A DNA stretch of 64,000 bases from an uncultured Scytonema sp. Lineage in GTDB: Bacteria > Cyanobacteriota > Cyanobacteriia > Cyanobacteriales > Nostocaceae. Made by a program: the position numbers and the translations under genes. The notes beneath the pieces are model-generated. The model worked only from the letters and a program-made list of their open reading frames with translations, was not told where the DNA came from and did no database searches. This document shows, in pieces, positions 1 to 9,595 of the stretch. Location: assembly GCA_937873135.1 (NCBI GenBank), contig CALMVQ010000152.1, positions 1 through 64,000 of the forward strand, given 5' to 3'. How positions within the stretch are numbered: the stretch's first letter is position 1; each line of letters opens with the position of its first letter.

Positions 1-3000
1 CAGCGCCATTGGTAAGTGAAAGTGTTTCAGTATTAATACTGATATTTCCGGCATTTCCCTGTCCAGTAGTACTGAGATTTATCTGAGAGCCATTGGCAAG
101 GGAAATATCCCCACTTGTAATGCTGATGTCTCCGCCCTTTCCTGTTGCTCTTGAGTTCGCACTCGTAAAAACCGAACCTTGATTGAAGGAGACGCGATCG
201 CGTGCATCTATCGTCACATCGCCTGCATTTCCCATTCCAGAGGTACTGCTATTCAGTTGAGCACCATTAGTGACTGAGAGTGTTCCAGCTGTAATGCGGA
301 TGCCTCCACTGTTTCCTATGCCATTTGATGAGTTCAAGAGGTTGAATACACCACTTCCTGGCCCATCCAAGGAAATGCCATCTGTTGCATTAATCGTCAC
401 ACTGCCTGTCGTTCCCTGTCCAATGCTAATAGCATCCACTACAGCGCCATTGGTAAGGGAAAGTGTTCCAGTATTAATACTGATATTTCCGGCATTCCCT
501 GTGCTTTGCTGTCGTACCACGCTCACAATACCACTGGCAAAACCATTACTAGCGCCATCAAACGAGACAGTATCTCGAGCATTGATATTCACATTGCCTG
601 CATTTCCCTGTCCAAAAGTAAAGGTATTAACTTCACTGGCATTCATAATTGAGAGTGAGCCAGTGGTGATATTGATGTTATTACCATTAGCTGTGGCATT
701 ACTCAAAACACGACTTTCAATCTGGCTTGATTGTCCCAGTGTGATTGTCTCTGTGGCATTGACAGTAATATCTCCCGCCCTCAAGCTAGGCGTGTCGGAA
801 GACTGACTAATCTCAGCCGTCAGGCTACTGTATTGCAAATCTAGATTGCGAGCATTAATAGCGATACTGCCGCTACCACCACCACTTACATCTATATTGG
901 AAGAATTTTTTAGAGACACCGAAGCACGCTCTACACCATCGGGAAAAATCAAACTATGATCACTATTTATGCTCACTGTTCCTGCTGCCGTCAAACCGCC
1001 TAACTCCACTAGCCCCCCCTGAGCCTGCAACACGCCACCATCTAAACTGACATTGCCACCGACTAAAGCTAAAGTCTTTCCTGGATCCACTGCAAGAGTT
1101 GGGTTTTCAGGACTAGATGTGCCATTTATTCCCTGAGGTTGACCAAAACCGTTTACCGTAATACTTCCTGGATTATCGCGAAATCGCAACCCAATGGGAA
1201 TATTTAGCGAGACATTGCCATTAGCTTGCACGTTAATGTTGCCTGCATTCCCTTGGCCACGGGTGCCAGCACTTAATTGTGCATCATTGGCAACAGAAAA
1301 CGACCCGGCTTGGATGTTGATGTTGCCACCACGCCCCTTGCTACCTAAGCCGAGACTAGTAAACACACCACTGTTAGTATCAGAGATAGCAAATACGCCA
1401 CGAACATTGATGTTGACATCGCCACCAATACCTTGCCCATCTGGAACTGTGACAGTGCCATTACGGCTAAAGGTATTGAGTTCGCCCCCATTGGTCAAGA
1501 ACAGTGAGCCTGCATTGATATTGATGCTGCCACCATTGCCCACAGATCCTGCTTCTACGCTACTGAAGGCACCACTGGGGTTTCCATTGCTATTTGTGCC
1601 ATCAAAGGAGACGCGATCTCTTGCATTGATAATTACATTTCCTGCATCTCCTTGTCCCAGAGTACTAGGACTTAGTTGTGCACCATTGGTTAGTGAGAGT
1701 TCTCCAGTAGTAATGCGGATATCTCCTCCCTTGCCGTTACCAGTCTGTTCTACTCTGCTTCGGATCGCAGTGTTATTTCCATCCAACAAGATGCGCTCAC
1801 CCGCAGTAATATCTATTCTGCCTGCATTCCCAACGCCAAAGGTGCTGGCAACCAATCGTGCATCTTTTGCCAAAGATAACGACCCAGCTTGAATGATAAT
1901 ATTGCCACCACGCCCCTTACTACCTGAGCCGAGACTAGTAAACACACCACTATTATCAGAGATAGCAAATACGCCACGAACATTGATGTTGACATCGCCA
2001 CCAATACCTTGCCCATCTGAAACTGTGACAGTGCCATTACGGATCAGGGTATTGAGTTCGCCCCCATTGGTCAAGGACAGTGAGCCTGCATTGATATTAA
2101 TGCTGCTACCATTGCCTACGGCTCCTGCTTCTACGCTACTGAAAGCAGCACTGGGGTTTCCATTGCTACTTGTGCCATCAAAGGAGACGCGATCTCTTGC
2201 ATTGATAATCACACTTCCTGCATCTCCCTGTACCCGAGTGCTGGCCAACAGCTGTGCACCATGGGTCAAGGAAAGCGACCCAGTCATAATGGAAATGTTT
2301 CCACTGTTCCCCTGTCCAGAATTACTGGTATCCAACTGAGTGCCATTGGTTAAAGACAGTGTTCCAGCGTTAATAATGATGTTTCCACTATTAGCAGTAG
2401 TTCCCGAGTTGACATTGTTCTCAATTCTGCTTTGGTCTATTGTTGTTTCGCCAGTAGAATTGAGCGTAATATCTCCGGCTCGGTAGTTAACTTCTCCCAA
2501 ACCTCCAGCGATACCAGCCGTCAGTAAACTCTGCCCATCAATCGCTACTTTTCGAGCATTAATGTTAATACTTCCACTACTAGCATTAGTTATAACATTG
2601 ATTCCAGCTTGATTTGTGAGAGCTACATCACCTCTGGCTACACTATCTGGAAAACTTAAACTATTATCATTATTTATGCCCACCGTTCCTGCTGCCGTCA
2701 AACCGCCTAACTCTACTCGCCCCCCTGGAGCCTGCAAAACACCACCATCTAAACGTACATTGCCACCTACAAAGGCTAAGGTGTTTCCCGCAGGTACTTC
2801 AAGAGTTGGATTTGGAAAACTATCAGATGCACCAATCAAGTTACCATTTTGATCGAAACCCTCGTGACCAAAACCGTTGACTGTAATACTTCCTGGATTA
2901 TCTCGAAATCGCAATCCAATGGGAATATTTACGGTTAACAACGATGGTGCTTGCGGATTGGTGGCGCTAAACTCAAAGCCATTGTTAAATATGAGACTAC

Positions 3001-3436
3001 TTGCTGTACTGGCAAAAAATGAACCACGCACATCTAAACTGGCATTTTGTCCAAAGACAATTCCGTTGGGATTGATGAAGAATAGATTAGCGTTGCCTAA
3101 GACTCCTAGTCTACCTAAAATATTTGAGGCATTACTTCCTGTCACCCTAGTCAAAATGTTATCAACTCCAGTCGGATTGGAGAAATAAGCTCCTCTTCCT
3201 GCACCAACATTAAATTCCTGAAAACTGTGGAAGAGATTACCCCCGCGTCTGGCACCACCATCAATGCGATCGCTCGGAATACCTCGGATTGTGAGATTGC
3301 GATTCACAACAGAATTTTCAGCCCCCAGAGTGTTATCTGGAGTGATTTGTGCTTTAACACTAGTGATAGGAGCAAGACTACCCAAAGTAGTGAGAGGAAA
3401 AGTGATTAAAAAGAGCTTCTGCCAAACCTGTTTCAT
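1..3436 (-). CDS. TpsA-type filamentous haemagglutinin exoprotein (C-terminus beyond window)
   Basis: The frame is open from the ATG at 3436 to the window edge, at least 1145 codons, so the C-terminus is missing. Residues 1-29 look like a signal peptide ending in SVKA. Residues 30-270 form the haemagglutinin N-terminal (TPS) domain, with NLFHSFQEFNV, NILTRVTG, NANLFFINPNGIVFG and ASTASSL, the hallmarks recognised by a TpsB transporter. The rest is a long beta-helix-like run of SLTNGA, GNAGNI and INA repeats. The second half of the TPS domain (IPIGLRFRDNPGSITVNG onward) recurs near residue 748, followed by another repeat stalk, so the protein has an internal duplication. The cognate transporter gene is probably the one 284 bp upstream on the same strand. 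By family knowledge it is a surface or secreted adhesin; its ligand cannot be deduced. The family call is firm. Confidence 0.9.
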   Translation of the reverse strand, partial: MKQVWQKLFLITFPLTTLGSLAPITSVKAQITPDNTLGAENSVVNRNLTIRGIPSDRIDGGARRGGNLFHSFQEFNVGAGRGAYFSNPTGVDNILTRVTGSNASNILGRLGVLGNANLFFINPNGIVFGQNASLDVRGSFFASTASSLIFNNGFEFSATNPQAPSLLTVNIPIGLRFRDNPGSITVNGFGHEGFDQNGNLIGASDSFPNPTLEVPAGNTLAFVGGNVRLDGGVLQAPGGRVELGGLTAAGTVGINNDNSLSFPDSVARGDVALTNQAGINVITNASSGSININARKVAIDGQSLLTAGIAGGLGEVNYRAGDITLNSTGETTIDQSRIENNVNSGTTANSGNIIINAGTLSLTNGTQLDTSNSGQGNSGNISIMTGSLSLTHGAQLLASTRVQGDAGSVIINARDRVSFDGTSSNGNPSAAFSSVEAGAVGNGSSININAGSLSLTNGGELNTLIRNGTVTVSDGQGIGGDVNINVRGVFAISDNSGVFTSLGSGSKGRGGNIIIQAGSLSLAKDARLVASTFGVGNAGRIDITAGERILLDGNNTAIRSRVEQTGNGKGGDIRITTGELSLTNGAQLSPSTLGQGDAGNVIINARDRVSFDGTNSNGNPSGAFSSVEAGSVGNGGSININAGSLFLTNGGELNTFSRNGTVTVPDGQGIGGDVNINVRGVFAISDTNSGVFTSLGLGSKGRGGNINIQAGSFSVANDAQLSAGTRGQGNAGNINVQANGNVSLNIPIGLRFRDNPGSITVNGFGQPQGINGTSSPENPTLAVDPGKTLALVGGNVSLDGGVLQAQGGLVELGGLTAAGTVSINSDHSLIFPDGVERASVSLKNSSNIDVSGGGSGSIAINARNLDLQYSSLTAEISQSSDTPSLRAGDITVNATETITLGQSSQIESRVLSNATANGNNINITTGSLSIMNASEVNTFTFGQGNAGNVNINARDTVSFDGASNGFASGIVSVVRQQSTGNAGNISINTGTLSLTNGAVVDAISIGQGTTGSVTINATDGISLDGPGSGVFNLLNSSNGIGNSGGIRITAGTLSVTNGAQLNSSTSGMGNAGDVTIDARDRVSFNQGSVFTSANSRATGKGGDISITSGDISLANGSQINLSTTGQGNAGNISINTETLSLTNGA
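1300..2212. repeat. 576-bp-period direct repeat inside tpsA
   Basis: Two long, nearly identical stretches, about 1300-1636 and 1880-2212, are offset by roughly 576 bp (192 codons). They share long runs such as ttcgcccccattggtcaag and aaggagacgcgatctcttgc. One copy carries a 3-bp insertion. The repeat keeps the reading frame, so it lengthens the beta-helical stalk. Confidence 0.85.
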
Positions 3437-3539
3437 AACAAATCCCTAATTTAAAATTAAAATAGATTTTTCTCTGAGAACATTTGCACTTGACGTATTC
3501 CACCTAGATGGATGGTTCTAATACCAATTCCTTAAAACT

Positions 3540-3715
3540 TCGTGACACATCAAATATCCTGTAAGGGCAAGGGCGAACATGTCTTTTAAGGCAAGGGCGA
3601 ACAGCCCTTCGGGTGACGCTCGAAGACTCGCTAACGCAGTCCCCTACGGAGGGAAACCCTCCTGCTTTCTCTGTCTCACCGTTCGCCCCTACGCCTTGGG
3701 GTGACATCAATCACC
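3540..3715. repeat. Interspersed palindromic repeat between tpsB and tpsA
   Basis: The gap between the two genes contains aagggcgaac twice and the inverted form gttcgcccct near its right end, plus a gagggaaaccctcctgc block that reappears in part near 35220. A short form of the same inverted unit lies at 55837-55859. It looks like a non-coding cyanobacterial repeat and may also serve as a transcript-end structure for tpsB. Confidence 0.6.
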
Positions 3716-3720
3716 AACGC

Positions 3721-5646
3721 CTAAAAAGGACTGTAATTCACGGAAAAATATAAACCCTGCTCTTGCAAAGTTCTATCCCTCGACACCACATCAATCACTG
3801 GATAACCGTAGCCAATACGGGCATTCAATTTGTCAGCCATTTGCCATAGCAAACCCAAGCCGATACCAAGCAAACTATTGGGACTTGGATTGCGATAACC
3901 CGAACTATTCCATCCCACACCAAAATCAATAAACGGCGTCACTTGCAGAACACCTTTGACATCTGCTACCCGTAGAATCGGTAGTCGAAATTCTGCTGAA
4001 GCAAAAAAACCGTTATCAGTCAAATACTGATCCTGCCGATAACCCCGAACACTGAGAGGCCCTCCTACGCTAAATTGTTCTAAAGGGACAAGCGCTCTTG
4101 TGGAGACTTGTAGATCGGAACGCAACACCAGTAAAGTATCTGGTGCAAAAAGGCGCACGTACTGTCCTTGTCCCCGCCACGAGAAAAACCGACTATCAGG
4201 AGCTCTGCTATTAACAGTGGCATCAAAAAATCCCACGCCTAAACTAAATTGGGAACGCAAAGCCAGAACTTCTTGCTGACTCCGTTGTGTATAATCCTGA
4301 AAAAATCGCCCTACTGACAAACGAGTTTCTCCTTGCGCGTCAGATCCCGGAGAAAGGGGAAAGTTCTCTCCCAAAAGTGTTGTCTGACTTTGCTCTCGCG
4401 ATAAGTTAAAACCTAGTGCCAATTCCTTAGTGGGAGTTTGGATGATTGGCTGGCGGTAACTCAAATCTACATAGAATGAATCGCCCGTAATATCTATGCG
4501 ATCAAAGGGTGGTTCAATCACTCTAGTATTTGAGAATCCGCCAGCCAAAGAGAGTGTCCCATTGCGAGGATTAAGTGGCACTGAGTAGCTCACATCCAAG
4601 GCATCACTGCCATCAGTGTTAGTGTATCTGGCTGTAAAATTATCACCAAAACCAAGTAAATTTCCTTCGCTCAGGCTGACACCCCGACGAAAACTACCTA
4701 CACTGGGAACACGAGCATTGTCAACAAAAAATTCTGTTCTGAAGGAGTCGGCTTCTTTGACTTTAACTTCCAATACACTCTGTTCTGAACGAGAGCCAGC
4801 AGACAATTCGGCAGTAATATTTTGAATTAAAGGGTTAATTTGTAATAGTTGCAGAGCTTCTAATAACCGATTGCGATTTAAAGGTTTAGATGTGCCCAGT
4901 CCGATTCGGCTGCGGATGTAGCTTGGGCTCAGCCGTCGAGTCCCTGTCACCTTAATCTCTTCTATTCCACCTTCGACAATCTTAACTTTGACGACTGCTC
5001 CCTGTGGTGAAAAGACTTGCTCTGCTGGGATGAAAGCACCAGAACTAATGTATCCTGCATCTGTGTAAAGCTTTGTGATCACAGCTTCTACTTGCAGCAG
5101 TTTGGCAAAGGAAATTGGTTGGTTGGTAAAGTCGGCTAAAGCTTTGCTTAACTTTTTATTACTAAATACAGTGTTACCTTCAAATTCAAACCTTTTAACG
5201 ATAATGCTTCCAGGAATATCCGGGCGTTGTGGAGTCGAGGGCGGTGGTGACGGAGTGATATCAAGAGGATTTTCTGGTAATGGCTGCGGAGTCGGATTTG
5301 GCTGTGGGGGTGGTGGTTGTGGTATCGGAGTAATGGGATTGGGATTTGGAAACTGAGGAGAATTGGGAACTTGAGATAGAATGAGACTTGATGCTGTATC
5401 GTTTTGATTAAAAGTCAGAATTTGAAATTCTTCTGAAGGAGGTATTTTTGAACTGAGATTTGATACTGTACTGTTATGATTAGAAGTCAGAATCTGAAAT
5501 TCTTCTATAGGAGGTGTTTTTGGACTGAGACGCTCATTAGATAAAGTTCGAGCTGTGGCTTTATCAGCGCCAGAGATTAACACGTTGAGGATTAATGAAA
5601 CAGCTAGATAGAGTCCCGAAAACCCAGGTCGGCTGCCCTCGTTCAT
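3721..5646 (-). CDS. TpsB outer-membrane transporter (ShlB/FhaC/HecB family)
   Basis: This 641-residue protein is a two-partner secretion transporter. A signal peptide is visible at residues 1-32. A low-complexity region follows in which the unit PP(I/S)EEFQILT(S/F)N occurs twice (about 45-90), then a proline-rich linker (about 95-145). Next comes a POTRA domain (about 148-225, with VKRFEFEGNTVFS and GYISSGAFIPAEQ) and a C-terminal 16-strand-type barrel ending in an aromatic residue (NYSPF), as outer-membrane proteins do. Length fits the family, slightly extended by the N-terminal linker. It lies directly upstream of the large tpsA on the same strand, the usual TPS order. By family knowledge it recognises the TPS domain in the periplasm and exports the exoprotein. 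It may also serve the second tpsA at 18-20 kb, which has no transporter beside it (inference). Confidence 0.93.
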   Translation of the reverse strand: MNEGSRPGFSGLYLAVSLILNVLISGADKATARTLSNERLSPKTPPIEEFQILTSNHNSTVSNLSSKIPPSEEFQILTFNQNDTASSLILSQVPNSPQFPNPNPITPIPQPPPPQPNPTPQPLPENPLDITPSPPPSTPQRPDIPGSIIVKRFEFEGNTVFSNKKLSKALADFTNQPISFAKLLQVEAVITKLYTDAGYISSGAFIPAEQVFSPQGAVVKVKIVEGGIEEIKVTGTRRLSPSYIRSRIGLGTSKPLNRNRLLEALQLLQINPLIQNITAELSAGSRSEQSVLEVKVKEADSFRTEFFVDNARVPSVGSFRRGVSLSEGNLLGFGDNFTARYTNTDGSDALDVSYSVPLNPRNGTLSLAGGFSNTRVIEPPFDRIDITGDSFYVDLSYRQPIIQTPTKELALGFNLSREQSQTTLLGENFPLSPGSDAQGETRLSVGRFFQDYTQRSQQEVLALRSQFSLGVGFFDATVNSRAPDSRFFSWRGQGQYVRLFAPDTLLVLRSDLQVSTRALVPLEQFSVGGPLSVRGYRQDQYLTDNGFFASAEFRLPILRVADVKGVLQVTPFIDFGVGWNSSGYRNPSPNSLLGIGLGLLWQMADKLNARIGYGYPVIDVVSRDRTLQEQGLYFSVNYSPF

Positions 5647-5929
5647 GGTAGTATGCGTTCCTGTCTAAAAGGTTATATTGCGAAAAGCAAGCGCTCTATC
5701 GCTGTGGTTCACCAAGTTACTGATAATTAATTTAACTTCACAAGATAGATGTACTATATATTGTTGAGGTGAAAGATATAATAGTAATAAAATTTAACTT
5801 AACTGCAATTTGAAACTTATCTTACTTTTTTATACATTATATAGTTAGTATAATTATGTATCAAAAATACAGTGTTATCTGCAAATTTATAAGCTACCAA
5901 TTGAACATCAAAAACTAAATGATATAAAA

Positions 5930-7993
5930 ATGACGAACCAGACTGGAGCACTACTAGGTGGGCGTTACAAAATTATTAGAGAATTAGCACGAGGTGGCTT
6001 TGGGATCACTTATCTTGCTGAAGATACTCAGTCCTCGTCATCTAATTCTGCGTGCGTGCTTAAAAAATTAGATCCTCAGAGTGCTGATATTACGACAGCG
6101 AAGAATCTATTTCTTAGAGAAGTTCATATCCTGTACTTTTTGCAACAAAATCAACAAATTCCTAAATACTTTAATTATTTTGAAGAAGGGCAGAATTATT
6201 ATTTAGTTCAAGAATATATAAAAGGTAAATCTTTAGATAAGTTACTTACTAACCAATGGGCACAAATAAAAGTTATTTATTTTTTACAAGAAATCTTGTT
6301 AATTTTAAAATATCTCCATCAAATAAATGTTATACATCGTGACATCAAACCATCAAATGTCATGTTAAGAGATGAGGATGAAAAATTTGTCTTGATTGAC
6401 TTTGGTGCAGTCAAACAATTAGACCAGAGATATTCATCTTCCCAATCGCCGCAACATGTCCCCCCGACTAAGATTGGAACTTATGGATATGCACCTTCAG
6501 AACAGATGGCAGGAAGACCAGGTATTAACAGTGACATTTATAGCTTGGGTATTACAGCAATCCAACTTTTAACAGGAATATATCCAACAAATTTAAAGCG
6601 AGATGAACAAGATAACGTTATTTTTCCTAAAGATATTAATGTTGACAGTTCATTGGCAAAGATTTTAAGAAAAATGGTGCACACTGAACCTGAAGAACGC
6701 TACCAATTTGTAGACCAAGTGCTGGAAAATATGAATGAGATTATTGTAAGGTTTCATGATAATGCAAGGAACAAAGCAAGAACTCGATTTCAGACAACAC
6801 AAGTTCCTGACAGAAGAATATCACTTAGGCTTTGGCACATTCCATTATTAGTGGTAGCACTGACTGCTATTTTATTTGGCGCTATAGAACTGATCCATCC
6901 ATTTCTGCGACCATTATATTATTTGTCTCAAGGCAATCATTTTCTTGATATACGTCAACCAGAAAAGGCTCTTGAAGAATTTCAGAACCTGATAGAATTG
7001 CAACCAAGCTCTGCTGACGCTTGGAAAGGAAGAGGCAATGCTCTATTTAGCTTGGGACGCGATCTGGGAGCTTTAGAATCTTACAATCATGCACTGTCTC
7101 TTCAACCTAACGATGTAAAAACCTTAAATAATAAAGGTCAAACCTTTTATAAGCTGCGGAGATACAAAGAGGCGTTGGAAACTAATGAAAAGGTACTTGA
7201 ACTTAATCCAGATAATGCCGAAGCGTGGAGTGGGAAAGGCTTAGCTCATTTAGGGATGCAGCAGTTTCAACAAGCAACAGAGTCGTTTGAAAAATTGAGG
7301 CAAATCAGCAGACCCGATCAACCAGGAATTTGGTATCAAATAGGTTTAGCAAGGGAACAGTTAGAAGGTCCACAAGCTGCAAAAAAATACTATGAAGAAG
7401 CTCTACCTGTTTATGATAATTTTGTAGAAAGGCAACCGAACGACCCAATTGCTTGGACTGACAGAGGGAATATCTTGCTAAAGTTGAATCGTCCACAAAA
7501 TGCGATCGCATCTTATAGTAAGGCACTCGAAATTGACGGTAACTTTTATGTAGCTTTACTTGGCAAAGGTAATGCGCTAATTACTCTAGGAAAACGGCAA
7601 GAAGCCCTCTTAGCTTTTAATCAAGCTAGTAAAGTCCGTCCTGAAGATTCTCTAATTTGGTACAATCGAGGAGTTTTACTGGCAAAAGACTTTCAGGACA
7701 ACGAGGAAGCCTTAAAATCCTTTGATAAAGCGGTTAAACAAAGAGATGACTTCTATCCAGCTTGGTTAAACAAAGGAACAGCACTGTTAGAGCTAAAACG
7801 TTACGATGAAGCGCTGGTTGCTTTCGACAAAGCCAAAAGTCTTAACCCGAAAGATGCTGCTGTTTGGGCTAGTCAAGGGTTTGCTTTAGAGCAATTAGGA
7901 AGAAATAAACAAGCTTGTGATTCTTATAAAAAAGCTAGTGCATTGGGAATGTCCCCCGAAGAGTTAGAAACTGCCAAAGTCTGCAAAGAATGA
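5930..7993 (+). CDS. Membrane-anchored Ser/Thr protein kinase with C-terminal TPR repeats
   Basis: This 687-residue protein has a Hanks-type kinase domain at residues 12-275. It shows the glycine loop GRYKIIRELARGGFGITYL, a candidate lysine at K45, the catalytic HRDIKPSNVML (D138, K140, N143), DFGAVKQL (D157) and the activation/APE-like segment GTYGYAPSEQM, so it should be active. One membrane helix follows at about 303-322. About eight TPR units (about 335-680) come after it, each with the W-x-x-x-G-x-x-L pattern. Cyanobacterial kinases of this design are known; substrates cannot be inferred. It is transcribed divergently from the TpsB gene across a 283-bp AT-rich gap that must hold both promoters. 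No terminator was seen downstream. Confidence 0.93.
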   Translation: MTNQTGALLGGRYKIIRELARGGFGITYLAEDTQSSSSNSACVLKKLDPQSADITTAKNLFLREVHILYFLQQNQQIPKYFNYFEEGQNYYLVQEYIKGKSLDKLLTNQWAQIKVIYFLQEILLILKYLHQINVIHRDIKPSNVMLRDEDEKFVLIDFGAVKQLDQRYSSSQSPQHVPPTKIGTYGYAPSEQMAGRPGINSDIYSLGITAIQLLTGIYPTNLKRDEQDNVIFPKDINVDSSLAKILRKMVHTEPEERYQFVDQVLENMNEIIVRFHDNARNKARTRFQTTQVPDRRISLRLWHIPLLVVALTAILFGAIELIHPFLRPLYYLSQGNHFLDIRQPEKALEEFQNLIELQPSSADAWKGRGNALFSLGRDLGALESYNHALSLQPNDVKTLNNKGQTFYKLRRYKEALETNEKVLELNPDNAEAWSGKGLAHLGMQQFQQATESFEKLRQISRPDQPGIWYQIGLAREQLEGPQAAKKYYEEALPVYDNFVERQPNDPIAWTDRGNILLKLNRPQNAIASYSKALEIDGNFYVALLGKGNALITLGKRQEALLAFNQASKVRPEDSLIWYNRGVLLAKDFQDNEEALKSFDKAVKQRDDFYPAWLNKGTALLELKRYDEALVAFDKAKSLNPKDAAVWASQGFALEQLGRNKQACDSYKKASALGMSPEELETAKVCKE

Positions 7994-8454
7994 AGCGTAA
8001 AGGTCGTTATTTGTTCTTTGTTATTCGTCATTAGTAGGGTTTTCAAGCCACTTTACGTTTTTTAACATAGTTTTGTTTATTCTCGCCAACTTACTCAGCA
8101 ATCCTAAATCATTCAGAAAATTCTCTATTCTCTCATTTTTTGACTTTTGACAAAAGCCAAGCGGTACTATAGCGGTTCTCGTTTTAGTCACATACGCCCA
8201 TGCCCTCACCCCGCCCTGACGGGCACCCCTCTCCCAATCTTGAGAGAGGGGCTTTCAAATAGAGGGCGAGAGTGTATGGGGTTTAACTGAGAATGGCTAT
8301 AATCACTTTGAATCCAATTTCGGACAGCATAAATCACAGTATTTTCGTTTTGAGTTTGGCGCTGTTGCAAAAATTGATTAATCACTTGTGCAGATATCTT
8401 GGGAAAGGGGTGACTTCCTTGGGGTAGATGAGATAGTATAATATAAAGAGGATA
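7994..8454. other. 461-bp intergenic region containing a short inverted-repeat element
   Basis: No convincing gene is present. The middle is occupied by the inverted-repeat element listed separately. A 62-codon open frame on the minus strand overlaps it and has no recognisable features. Confidence 0.5.
8168..8301. mobile_element. MITE-like element, 134 bp (copy 1)
   Basis: The left end tatagcggttctcg matches the reverse complement of the right end tgagaatggctata imperfectly, giving terminal inverted repeats. The interior is a GC-rich palindromic segment (gacgggcacccctctccc ... gagaggggctt). A related copy with the same layout occurs at 26293-26422. There is no coding capacity, so it would move only with a transposase supplied elsewhere (inference). 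Confidence 0.65.
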
Positions 8455-9217
8455 CTACGCTTCAGACAAAACAATAATCCGGTCAAGCTGCCTAAAAGTG
8501 ATGGAATTGGATTTAGCTGGGTTGATTGCAACTCCGTAAGCTAGATTCATATCCTGATCTGCTGCTTGTCTTCGATAGCCTATAGCAACTTCACTCCGGC
8601 GTTGCGCTGCTTCAACAACTGTGTAGAAATTAACACTCTGGTCCAGAACGACGTAATCTTCTGCTGGTTTGAGATACAGTTCCGAACCTTCTGAATCGAG
8701 GAGATCGGCAATCACGGGGCTAAGGAACTTATTCTCAGCAATCTGGCTCAACATGAGGCTAGTTAGTTGATCGCCCACAATAAAATCATCGACCTGAGCA
8801 ATCTGAGCCAGAGCTTGGTTGCGAACGTCCATGATTTGACTGGTGATCGAAAAACTGAGCGACTTTTGTTTGGCAATATCTCGTAAATGTAGCAGGGTCA
8901 TTAGGACAATAGCATCTGCCTGTTCAAGCTCAACAGAGTTGGTGTAAGACAACAAAATCACATGGCTGATTTTCTCAGTCCCCAAACTATCCAAAACTTG
9001 TCGATCTGTGGAGTCTCCCAATTTAACGACAACTTCCAGGTTTTTGAATTCAATTTGGGTGGCGTCGATCGCATCGTCCTGAGCGACAATAGTGACAACA
9101 GACCCAGGCGGAACGTAACTGTCACGCTCACGTATCAGCATCGTTCCCCAACGTTCCCTTCGACATCAAATTGTCGAACCAATACCGCAGGCGATTGAGC
9201 GGGGATGCTTTCTGCAT
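8455..9217 (-). pseudogene. CASTOR/POLLUX-like ion channel gene with an internal deletion
   Basis: The open part (8455-9141, 228 codons) reads as the C-terminal NAD-binding/RCK-like region of CASTOR/POLLUX-related bacterial channels: an acidic Rossmann-type segment, then IRERDSYVPPGSVVTIVA and a long conserved tail. The original gene start is still visible at 9217, where an ATG opens MQKASPLNRLRYWFDN, a typical N-terminus for this family, but that frame reaches TGA after 29 codons. The membrane and pore region, usually several hundred residues, is missing, and the two ends are joined out of frame near 9140. The simplest reading is one large deletion leaving a pseudogene. A short soluble product from the internal ATG at 9141 is possible but unlikely to be a channel. 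Confidence 0.8.
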
Positions 9218-9595
9218 GATTTAATTATCTCGAAATTTCTACTTATTCTAAATTCTAATTAAGAAACTGCATTTCCAAAGCTGTTTACAAAGAATTAACG
9301 AATGCAGACCTCATCCTACTATGCGTACTGTGGTACTTGCGCTATCCTCCCTCGAGATCATCTGAGTCAGTAAGTTTAATCCTCAGCATGTTCCCTTGAC
9401 AACTCTATCTGGTTAATTGGCAACTTTTCAATTTCGCGGTATTCTACGAGCTTTCTAACTTTGAGAGATTTTCCTGGTATTAAGGTAGCAAAATATACTT
9501 AAAAAATACCTTAGACACAGGACAAGTTTTTACCCCAAATGTAGCAATTACACTCCCATATTTGCTGCCATTGGGCGCGAAGCGCGTTTTTTCGG
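9218..9595. other. 378-bp intergenic region, no gene seen
   Basis: No open frame of interest is visible. It contains only a small palindrome, gcgcgaagcgcg, near 9575, just after the antitoxin stop. The upstream part would have held the promoter of the broken channel gene. Confidence 0.4.

Noticed and set aside
270..3188. Several long plus-strand open frames over the first 3.2 kb
   Set aside because: They are antisense shadows of the minus-strand tpsA; their translations are Pro/Leu/Ser-rich and lack any family motif, while the minus frame is open throughout with TPS hallmarks.
8021..8209. 62-codon minus-strand frame after the kinase gene
   Set aside because: It overlaps the inverted-repeat element and has no recognisable motif or binding site.
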